Source: Xenopus tropicalis (Eukaryota > Chordata > Amphibia > Anura > Pipidae). Taken from it: DNA of 64,000 nt. Location: NCBI RefSeq assembly GCF_000004195.4, contig NC_030682.2, forward strand, positions 132,762,234-132,826,233, given 5' to 3'. The stretch's first letter is position 1. Each line of letters begins with the position of its first letter. Shown piece by piece: positions 13,027 to 21,357 of this stretch. The position numbers and the translations under genes were made by a program. The notes under the pieces were generated by a model that saw only the letters and a program-made list of their open reading frames with translations, was not told the DNA's origin and ran no database searches.

Positions 13027-13919
13027 CTCTACACCAGTGATACCCAACCAGTGGCTCGTGAGGAGCAACATGTTGCCACCACCCTCTTTGATGTTTCTCT
13101 CAGTGGCCTCAAAGTAGGTGCCATTTATACATTTCTGGCTTGGGGGCAAGTTTTGGAAGCACAGAGACACATTTTTACTCCAAGCAAATCCTTCTGCAGG
13201 CCAACAGTCCCTATAGGGCTACCAAATAGCCAATCACAGTCCTTATTTTGCATCCTAAAGGAACTTTTTTCATGCTTGTGTGGCTCACCAACATTTTTTA
13301 CATCTAAGGGGCACATTTACTTACCCACGAACGGGCCGAATGCGTCCGATTGCGTTTTTTTCGTAATGATCAGTATTTTGCGATTTTTCGGAAAATTGTC
13401 ACGACTTTTTCGTAGCCATTCCGAAAGTTGTGCAAAATGTTGCAATTTTTTCTTAGCATTAAAACTTGCGCGAAAAGTCGCGACTTTTTTGCAGCTTTCG
13501 CGCCGAGTACGAAAGATTCGGATTCATTCAAGCTTCAGTATGGTGACTTTTCTTGGGCCAGGTTGGAGCTGCAGGGTGCCATTGAGTCCTATGGGAGGCT
13601 TCCACAATCATGCTAAGTCTGAAAGTTTCGCCCGCCGCTTACGAGCGCTCAATACGAAAAAGTCGCGACAAGATACGAGCGAATCGTAATGGCTACGAAA
13701 AACTCGCGTTTTTTCACGCAAATCGTATTGGTAATGAAAAAGTCGCCATAATTTCCGAAAAGACGTAAAGGCGCCGAAAAAATCGCAAAAATACGAAAAA
13801 GTCGCAAAATGTTCGTTTTCCAATCGGAATTTTTCCAATTTGGTTGGAATTCGTGTCTTAGTAAATCAGCCCCTAAGTGTTGCTCACAAGTAAAAAATGT
13901 TGGGATCCCTGCTCTCCAT
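13027..13919 (+). mobile_element. hAT MITE interrupted by a second transposon
   Basis: The left part (from CAGTGATACCCAACCAGTGG at 13035) and right part (ending TGGGATCCCTG at 13911) belong to the same hAT family as 5016. They are separated by the element at 13308-13873. Flanks CTCTACAC and CTCTCCAT match at 6 of 8 bases, consistent with an older insertion. The internal element inserted later. Confidence 0.85.
13305..13876 (+). mobile_element. Harbinger-like MITE, nested, TAA duplication
   Basis: The element occupies 13308-13873. It starts GGGGCACATTTACTTA and ends TTAGTAAATCAGCCCC, inverted repeats differing by a few bases. It is flanked by TAA on both sides (13305-13307, 13874-13876). A 3-bp TWA-type duplication with GGGGC termini fits PIF/Harbinger MITEs. 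The interior is built of many 'gaaaaagtcgc' and 'gcgactttttc' words in both orientations, giving a strongly self-complementary element. The copy truncated at 1-545 belongs to the same family and carries the expanded 52-bp unit. Confidence 0.88.
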
Positions 13920-14798
13920 CCTCAGAACCTCTCTACATTGCTAGTATCTGCCATTGAGTAACCTAGTTGGCCAAGTAATGCCTACTTACACTATTTGGCC
14001 AATCAGAATGCTGAAGTAGAGTCACCCATTTTACAGTAATTTCATGTGCTGCTGTAAGATGCCATAGACACTCACTATTTATTGGGCTGGTGGGGCCTAG
14101 TTTGAATACCAGTCTGGGCCTGAATGACACCATGCCAACTCAGACATTATATTGGCTTGTGCTCCTCACAACTTGGCGACAAAGATAAAACCACAAAAGG
14201 GTGATGTCTGGCTAGAATGCAAATAAATAACCCTGGCCAAATAAGCCTGTTTTAATTAAAGAGATACTCTAAAATTATATAACCAGTATTTTTATACCTT
14301 GCTAAACATACATCAGGATTATCCATAAGGACAGACCATTAACAAACATTTTTATTTGGACTTTTTTTCATCTAGAAGAAGTCAATAGAAAACATGGTAG
14401 TACACAGCTCGACAGCTCGGCAGACATTCACCATTTTCCTATTTCTCTAGTCTAAATACATAATTATAGCTCTGAGTAATGTTGTTCATCCAAAGACATT
14501 TGCTAAAGGCATTAATGGGATGAGTCAACACAACATGCCATCGCACAAGGTTCCAATTTGTATTCCTGTTTTAACTGTACAGTTACAATCTCTTTTCTTT
14601 ACTGAATACTAAAAAACCTTCGTTTTACCTTAATAATCTCTTATTCTTTGTACAGTATTTTCCTGGGAGCAAGTACATCCTTTTATTTTTTTATTTTTCT
14701 GTAACATAGGTCTATGGGGCTTGGACCAGAAACAGTAAGGGGAAGAGCCCTTGATTGTGAAAGGCCTCTTTCACACTGGCGTTTAATCTAGGCAGGTT

Positions 14799-15076
14799 CT
14801 TCTGCCCAGTGTCAGACTGGGCCACCAGGATACCAGGAAGACTCCCGGTGGGCCCAGGGGTCAGTGGGCTCTCCTGCTCCTAACCATTTGGCCTGCTTCA
14901 TGATCATTTGCTATTTCTAAATGGGGACAAAATGGAAAAAATATATGGAAGGATATAGGATAGGATGGAGAATAAAGATGTTGAACGAGGAAAGGTGGAA
15001 ACATTTTGGAGAGTTGGCCCATAGTCTAAGGTTTTTTGGTGGGCCCCTGGGGTTCCAGTCCAACACAACTTCTGCC
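14799..15076 (+). mobile_element. hAT-type MITE ('CAGnGTCAGACTGG') with perfect TSD
   Basis: The element runs 14807-15068, from CAGTGTCAGACTGGGCCACC to TTCCAGTCCAACACAA. CTTCTGCC is repeated exactly at 14799-14806 and 15069-15076. The interior carries the 'ggtgggccc' words of the related copies at 29584, 51554 and 57773. A 69-codon ORF at 14921 is not persuasive. Confidence 0.85.
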
Positions 15077-15189
15077 TACCTTTGGGCCTGGCCCTCAGAT
15101 ACTCAGCGGATGCCTGGACTTACAGCATGAGAATCCAATGACTCCCACAGACACAGGCAAGGGAGCCAAACAAATACTGTGTGGAAGGA

Positions 15190-15490
15190 GCCGGTGAGGA
15201 AGTAGCTTGATGTAGTCAGACAGGCTGGGTCAGAACCAGGTAACAACCGTAGAATTGTGAGGCAAACCTAAACTCAGTAACATGCCAGGGTCAAAACTAA
15301 GGAGTCAGCACAAAAGACAGAACCAGGGAACAGCATAAACAATAAGCCGAGCACATAGGAACCCCCAAGCTTGACCAATACCAGGCAGTGAGTGAGTGCA
15401 GAGCAGGGGGTTATATAGCCAGACTTATAGCTAACACTGAGCACCTATGGCCAAGTTAACAGCATCTTGAACAAGCCATGCCCTGCCAAC
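15190..15490 (-). repeat. Interspersed repeat, possible LTR remnant
   Basis: In reverse complement this matches 55560-55765: CATGGCTTGTTC, then GTCTGGCTATATAACCCCCT, then GCTCTGCACTCACTCACTGC. The TATATAA word within a conserved block could be a promoter of an LTR, but no primer-binding site or protein was found. The two copies lie in opposite orientation about 40 kb apart. Confidence 0.55.
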
Positions 15491-15739
15491 CAAAATTTAG
15501 TGAGATCTATGGTGAGGGGATATGTGCTAGTTTTCTGTCATAGCTAGGAGAAAGGCCCTCACCCTTTAAAAGCATTTCTCCCCAGTTTTTGAAGCTTAAG
15601 TATGCCAAGGTTGGTTGGTCAGTCTCCTTGGACATGGGTGCCAAAAGGGAGGTAATTAGGTTGGCTGCTCTCACTTGCCCACCTATCACTGGAAGTGGCT
15701 GGCATAGCAGGTAGCCTTCTCTTTGGTGATTTTTTTCTG

Positions 15740-15845
15740 TGTCTGTACATGTTTTTGGAGTGTGGGAGGAAACGCACACAGATATAGGGAGAACATGCAA
15801 ACTCCTTGCAGATAGTGCCCTGGATGGGATTGAGCCACCATACTA
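15740..15845 (+). repeat. Vertebrate-type interspersed repeat fragment
   Basis: Contains GGAGTGTGGGAGGAAACGCA and GGGAGAACATGCAAACTCCT followed by 'tgcagatagtgccctggatgggattgag'-like sequence. The same word order is widespread in fish and frog repeats. The class is not certain and no coding use is implied. Confidence 0.55.
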
Positions 15846-17012
15846 TGTGGCTTCTATGTGGGGATATAGGTTATATGATGTAATTGTATACTTTATTATA
15901 TTCTTGTTATTTAATGAAATATCTGTTTGAACAGCATGATCGGATTAAAGCATTCTATGTATAGAGAAAGTATATTGTCCTGTTTTTGTATATTATAATC
16001 TGGAGCTGACTGTTGCACTCACTGATACTTCTCATTGATTTGGAGCTTGTAATGTGAATTGATCTCCAGAAACTTCTACATATATAACCATGCATTTATC
16101 AATGTTGAACATCATTTAGTCTCCTGGTTCCACAAATTATCTCAATGATCTAATCCATTGATGGTGTCTAATACATCACTTTGATCTACCGCCACCGAGT
16201 TTGATCTTCGCCGGTGACAGCAATTTATCTAAATCACCGTATAGGTTAAAATATTGTGCATGGATCTTATTACTGACGTAAGGTGGGTCAACATTGAGCA
16301 GAAATTCATATGGGGATTCATCACATGGTCTCAAAAATCCATATGCACATATATCAATACATATTGTTCTATTGACAGAATATGTTTATGAGTGACAAGG
16401 GCTGGAAGGGTCTACAGAGGGATTTGGGAACAGAGCCAAGGGAGTAGGGTTTCTTTATCAGGTTATGGAAGCAAAAAAGTCAATGTGCTATAATTTACAA
16501 AGAACTTAATAGGCAGCTTGATTCTTCCAGCAAACCAGAAGTTTGCAGTTTAATATACTGAATAAGCTTCTTTCTCAAGCAAAAACTCATCCACATTAAT
16601 AATGCATGCACTATTTAAAGCCTGTTTGGGGAATTGGTTTAGTTTTGCTTTACTTGGGTGATATATTAAACATGAAAAGTCAGGTTACAGCCATTGTCCC
16701 ATTTTTAATCCAGTTGATGAGATTTGTCCTACAGTCTCTTATTGCTGGAACTCCTGCCTTAAAATTATATTATTCTATATCAACTGTAATGAGTTTGCTG
16801 AGACAGAACGGTTTAATTGATCAGGAACCCTTTTCACTCTTGAGTACCATTTTAATGTGTATATATCATACCACAACCATAGAGTAAATGCCGTTTATTA
16901 AGAGCCATCATTATCCAGGCATGAACAATAACTGCAAACTAGAACTGTAACACAAGCACATATTTATCCTACACAAGAACAATTTTCTAATAGACTGTAT
17001 GATCACTGTGTG
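15846..17012. other. Unique sequence, no gene seen
   Basis: AT-rich. A 93-codon ORF at 16606-16887 (+) is hydrophobic by composition but has no motif, no splice context and no neighbour support, so it is not called as a gene. Confidence 0.5.
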
Positions 17013-18369
17013 TCTATAGGCGCCCATCCTATTGTTCCTGCTATCCCACAGCCACAGTCCCTTCCCAGAGGCTATTATCCCCCCACTGCTATTATAGGCA
17101 CCATCTCTCCCTACTATACCTGCTATCCCACAACCCCAGTCCCTTCCCAGAGGCTATTATCCCCCCACTGCTACTATAGGCACCGTCTCTCCCTACTATA
17201 CCTGCTATCCCACAGCCACAGTCCCTTCCCAGAGGCTATTATCCCCCCACTGCTACTATAGGCACCATCTCTCCCTACTATACCTGCTATCCCACAGCCC
17301 CAGTCCCTTCCCAGAGGCTATTATCCCCCCACTACTACTATAGGCACCGTCTCTCCCTACTATACCTGCTATCCCACAGCCCCAGTCCCTTCCCAGAGGC
17401 TATTATCCAACTGCTACTATAGGCACCATCTCTCCCTACTATACCTGCTATCCCACAGCCCCAGTCCCTTCCCAGAGGCTATTATCCAACTGCTACTATA
17501 GGCACCATCTCTCCCTACTATACCTGCTATCCCACAGCCCCAGTCCCTTCCCAGAGGCTATTATCCCCCCACTGCTACTATAGGCACCATCTCTCCCTAC
17601 TATACCTGCTATCCCACAGCCCCAGTCCCTTCCCAGAGGCTATTATCCCCCCACTGCTACTATAGGCACCATCTCTCCCTACTATACCTGCTATCCCACA
17701 GCCCCAGTCCCTTCCCAGAGGCTATTATCCCCCCACTGCTACTATAGGCACCATCTCTCCCTACTATACCTGCTATCCCACAGCCACAGTCCCTTCCCAG
17801 AGGCTATTATCCCCCCACTGCTACTATAGGCACCGTCTCTCCCTACTATACCTGCTATCCCACAGCCACAGTCCCTTCCCAGAGGCTATTATCCCCCCAC
17901 TGCTACTATAGGCACCATCTCTCCCTACTATACCTGCTATCCCACAGCCCCAGTCCCTTCCCAGAGGCTATTATCCCCCCACTACTACTATAGGCACCGT
18001 CTCTCCCTACTATACCTGCTATCCCACAGCCCCAGTCCCTTCCCAGAGGCTATTATCCAACTGCTACTATAGGCACCATCTCTCCCTACTATACCTGCTA
18101 TCCCACAGCCCCAGTCCCTTCCCAGAGGCTATTATCCAACTGCTACTATAGGCACCATCTCTCCCTACTATACCTGCTATCCCACAGCCCCAGTCCCTTC
18201 CCAGAGGCTATTATCCAACTGCTACTATAGGCACCATCTCTCCCTACTATACCTGCTATCCCACAGCCCCAGTCCCTTCCCAGAGGCTATTATCCCCCCA
18301 CTGCTACTATAGGCACCATCTCTCCCTACTATACCTGCTATCCCACAGCCACACCCCCTTCCCAGAGGC
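17013..18369. repeat. 82-bp satellite array, 5' block
   Basis: About 16 head-to-tail units containing CTCTCCCTACTATACCTGCT and CCCAGAGGCTATTATCCCCC. The standard unit is 82 bp. A 79-bp variant has 'attatccaactgc' in place of the C-run. Units are nearly identical. A block of 8 units (650 bp) is itself repeated: the rare ACTACTACTATAGGCACCGT variant occurs at about 17331 and again at 17981. The first unit is diverged. The array continues after the ORF1 element. Confidence 0.97.
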
Positions 18370-18509
18370 CATTTGCTCATTGCTGTTGCTACTGAGTGGA
18401 GGTGCTGTGAGTGCTCTGTGGAGTTGTGACTTTCTCCCAGGCCCGGCTGGGTCTGGGGGTTAGTTTTTGTAGGTATTTTTCTTTGTTTTTTGCGGTTTTT
18501 CCTTACTCA

Positions 18510-21191
18510 ATGGGGAAGAAGGCAATTAAACCGTTTAGCCGGGTAGTTAAGACCCGTTTGAGAAGCAGCAAGAAGGCCACTGGGTCCAACATCATGGTGA
18601 CAGTGGAGCGCACTGCAGAAGGCAATGTTTCCTGCTCTGTTAAAGGAAAGGAAAAGAAAGGCAAAAGCTGTTCCAAAAGCGGCATGGAGAGTGACTCTGA
18701 GGACCTGGACGCCGGTGTTGGAGTAGCTGCAGGGAGCTGCGGAGCTACAACAGAGGCAGACCAGGAGATGAGAGCAGAGTCTGATGACTGCAAAATGGCT
18801 GCTGGCAGTGAGGAGCATGGAAGCCATGTGGCCCTGGAGGTTGCAGAAAGTGCTCTGACCAACCAGGAGGTGGCTGCTGCCAGTGAGGAACATGGAAGCT
18901 GTGTGGCCCTAAAAGTTGCAGAGAGCGCTCTGAGTGACCAGGAAATGGCTGCTACCTGTGAGGTGCATGGAAGCCGTGTGGCCCTGGAGAGTGAGCAGGT
19001 AATGGCTGCCGGCCCCCTGGGGAAGGCAGGGGAAGGGCACAAAGGTACTGAGACTGTTATACAATATGACACCATTATTAATGCTTTGAAAGAACTGAGG
19101 TGTTTGGAAGAGAAACAAAGCAAGTTAAATAAAGAGATTGACAGACTGATAAAAAATCAGAAGTTGCTGAGAGGAGAGAGGAGGACTCAGTACATCAGAG
19201 AGTTGGCTTTCCTCAATAAGGAGCTGGAAGAGACTGAAATTAACATTAAAGACATTCTGGCTGTTATAGAGCCATGGAAGGAGCTGTATGACAACAAGCA
19301 GAGATTTGAGCAGATGAAGGAGGGCAATGTGACTGCTGAGAGACTGCTTAAAGTTGCTGAACTGCTCAAAGAGACTAAAGTTTCAAAAACTTTTACTGAA
19401 TGTAGCATTGCTACTGACATTACCCATAGTAACAACCTTTCTAATGCTGATAGTGTGTGTGCAGCTGCCGTGAGTGCCGGGGGCAGTGTGGGGCAAGCGG
19501 CTGGGGTGCAGGTACATGCAGGTAATGCAATGTGTGTGACTGAGGGGGGTGGGGCAGTGAGTGCTGGGGCAGCTGAGGTGCAAGCGGCTGGGAGTGGTGC
19601 AGCTGAGGTGCAGGTGATTGCAGGTAATGCAATGTGTGTGAGTGAGGGGGGTGGGGCAGTGAGTGCTGGGGCAGCTGAGGTGCAAGCGGCTGGGAGTGGT
19701 GCAGCTGAGGTGCAGGTGATTGCAGGTAATGCAATGTGTGTGAGTGAGGGGGGAGGGGAAGGAAAAAATGTTGTTTATTCTGCTGGGGAAAGCAATGTGC
19801 ATGGGGGGACTGAGAGTGTTGCTGGGGCTGCGGGGGGCAGTGTTTGGGAGGGAAGGAGATTCTTTGCACGTGAGCAGGATGAGGAGTTTGATGATGAGTT
19901 TGATAAGAGGAAGAATGTTGTGAAAATTAAGTGGGAGAAAGAGAGGGAGGATTTCCCGGGGCGCAGGTTTGTGGGCAGAAACATCATTAAGCAGTTGCTG
20001 GGTTTTACCCCACAGGATGTTTATGCCTTACTGAGTGTCACAGACACAGAGTTTGATTTAAGCTATAAGCTATCCCAAGGGTTAGAGGAGTTCTGGAGGC
20101 GGTACCATCTGAGTAAAGAGGCCAAGGAGTGGGAGGGGTTTAGGGTAATCCCTGTGTCCAAACCCGAAACCAAACTGGTTACCATTATCATGAAGAGAGA
20201 GACAGTGCATGAGCAGGACATCCTCATATGGCTCCGGCGCCAGTGCACTGTCCTATCCCCCCTGGAGCCGGTGTTTGATGAGGAGGGATTCTGGGTAGGG
20301 GGGTATAAAGTCCAAGTGAAACTGCATGTGGATCAGAATGTTCAGAAACATCTCCCAAATTCTTTTTTCATTGGGAAAGCAAGGGGTGTCTGTTTCTATG
20401 TGGGCCAGCCCAGGCTATGCTATAAATGTGGGTCCAACAGGCATTATGCTGTAAAGTGTAACATACAGAAATGTGCTTTGTGTGGGGAGACTGGGCACCC
20501 AAGCAAGGAGTGTGTAAAGGCCATAAAGTGTAACCTGTGTATGCAATCCGGCCATGCTTATAGGGCCTGCCCCGACGCCTGGCGGAACATTAGGAAGGCT
20601 TGTCCCAATCTAGAAAAAGTAATGAGTACCCCAATGCCAGGGGAGAACTTGCCCCAGACTGAGGGAAGGGGGGAAGAGAGGGCAGGTGGGGGAAAAGAAA
20701 CAGACAGGGGGCGCCCAACAGAGGTGAGAGGGAAGGAGAGAGAGAACAAACAGACAAAGGTACAGGCAGCCCAAGAGGAGGGAGGTGGAAGGGATGGTTG
20801 GATAGTGGTGGGCAGCAAATCAAATAAAGCTAAGGAGGCTCAGTGCCCAGGTGTAATTACCCTCCCAACTGAAAATAGGTTTGTTTTGCCAGGAGGGAAG
20901 TCATGGGGGGATTTAGCAGAAGAACAGGTAGAGTTGGAGAGAATGGAGGAGGAGGAGGAGAGGGAGAAAAGGAAAAGCCTCTCATCTGATATCATCTCCA
21001 GCAGGAAGAAGAGCAAAAGGGAAGGGGCTTTTCAGTCTCAGGGGGCAGAAAAGGAGTCACTGGAGGAAGGGGATTTGGGGGAGCAAGATGTGATGGAGAG
21101 TCAGGGGGCAGGTGTGCGGGTACAGGTTAAACGGACTGCTGGGAAATGTTTGGACAATTCTCAAAAAAAGAAACATAAAGATGCCTCTTGA
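18510..21191 (+). CDS. Retroelement ORF1/Gag-like protein with three CCHC zinc knuckles
   Basis: Encodes 893 residues from the ATG at 18510 (MGKKAIKPF) to TGA. The frame is open upstream to 18411, but only with a GTG, so the ATG is preferred. In order: a basic N-terminus; three 25-residue repeats around 'EEHGS.VAL' (about 98-170); a predicted coiled coil (about 185-290); 34-residue Gly/Ala-rich repeats beginning AGNAMCV at 337, 371 and 405; an acidic patch (454-465); an RRM-like block (about 485-610); three CX2CX4HX4C knuckles at 637-650, 655-668 and 674-687; and a charged tail with basic clusters SRKKSKR (831-837) and KKKHK. The layout fits ORF1 proteins of Tx1/L1-type LINEs and ZCCHC3-like proteins, which bind nucleic acid and form the RNP. 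RNA binding is inferred from the family. No stop or frameshift breaks it, implying recent insertion or selection. No ORF2 follows. Confidence 0.88.
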   Translation: MGKKAIKPFSRVVKTRLRSSKKATGSNIMVTVERTAEGNVSCSVKGKEKKGKSCSKSGMESDSEDLDAGVGVAAGSCGATTEADQEMRAESDDCKMAAGSEEHGSHVALEVAESALTNQEVAAASEEHGSCVALKVAESALSDQEMAATCEVHGSRVALESEQVMAAGPLGKAGEGHKGTETVIQYDTIINALKELRCLEEKQSKLNKEIDRLIKNQKLLRGERRTQYIRELAFLNKELEETEINIKDILAVIEPWKELYDNKQRFEQMKEGNVTAERLLKVAELLKETKVSKTFTECSIATDITHSNNLSNADSVCAAAVSAGGSVGQAAGVQVHAGNAMCVTEGGGAVSAGAAEVQAAGSGAAEVQVIAGNAMCVSEGGGAVSAGAAEVQAAGSGAAEVQVIAGNAMCVSEGGGEGKNVVYSAGESNVHGGTESVAGAAGGSVWEGRRFFAREQDEEFDDEFDKRKNVVKIKWEKEREDFPGRRFVGRNIIKQLLGFTPQDVYALLSVTDTEFDLSYKLSQGLEEFWRRYHLSKEAKEWEGFRVIPVSKPETKLVTIIMKRETVHEQDILIWLRRQCTVLSPLEPVFDEEGFWVGGYKVQVKLHVDQNVQKHLPNSFFIGKARGVCFYVGQPRLCYKCGSNRHYAVKCNIQKCALCGETGHPSKECVKAIKCNLCMQSGHAYRACPDAWRNIRKACPNLEKVMSTPMPGENLPQTEGRGEERAGGGKETDRGRPTEVRGKERENKQTKVQAAQEEGGGRDGWIVVGSKSNKAKEAQCPGVITLPTENRFVLPGGKSWGDLAEEQVELERMEEEEEREKRKSLSSDIISSRKKSKREGAFQSQGAEKESLEEGDLGEQDVMESQGAGVRVQVKRTAGKCLDNSQKKKHKDAS

Positions 21192-21348
21192 TATGTGTTT
21201 TATAATGATCTGTAAAAAATAAGATGCTTTGGAGGGAGGTACGCTTTGTTTTTTTTTTGTTTTTTTTGATGTGATATTGATTTATATGTATTTTTTTTGT
21301 TTGATTGAAATGTAATTATTGTTTTATTGTATTTGTTTAATATATTTT

Positions 21349-21354
21349 AATAAA
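21349..21354 (+). promoter_or_regulatory. Polyadenylation signal AATAAA of the ORF1 unit
   Basis: AATAAA lies 158 bp after the stop codon and 3 bp before the satellite resumes. The 3' boundary thus coincides with a potential poly(A) signal, but the cleavage site would fall in satellite sequence and no A-tail is seen. Confidence 0.55.
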
Positions 21355-21357
21355 ATT

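Larger units (their letters stand above)
18370..21357 (+). mobile_element. ORF1-only LINE-like element inside the satellite
   Basis: A 2.99-kb unit interrupts the 82-bp satellite. It comprises about 140 bp of leader ending in a T-rich tract, one long ORF (18510-21191), and about 166 bp of T/A-rich 3' sequence with AATAAA at 21349-21354. There is no poly(A) tract, no LTR and no terminal inverted repeat. The satellite stops after CCCAGAGGC at 18369 and resumes at CTCTCCCTAC at 21358. The flanks therefore share about 50 bp of unit phase, which may be a long target duplication or just array phase. No endonuclease or reverse-transcriptase ORF is present in or near it. Candidates are an ORF1-only derivative of a Tx1/L1-type LINE (compare mammalian HAL1), or an intronless domesticated gene. 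Confidence 0.75.

Noticed and set aside
18411..18509. Upstream extension of the ORF1 protein from a GTG
   Set aside because: GTG is not a normal vertebrate start. The first ATG in frame is at 18510 and begins a plausible basic N-terminus.
18503..20823. Several antisense ORFs (up to 206 codons) opposite ORF1
   Set aside because: Low-complexity translations that mirror the Gly/Ala and Glu-rich sense codons. They are shadows of the sense gene.
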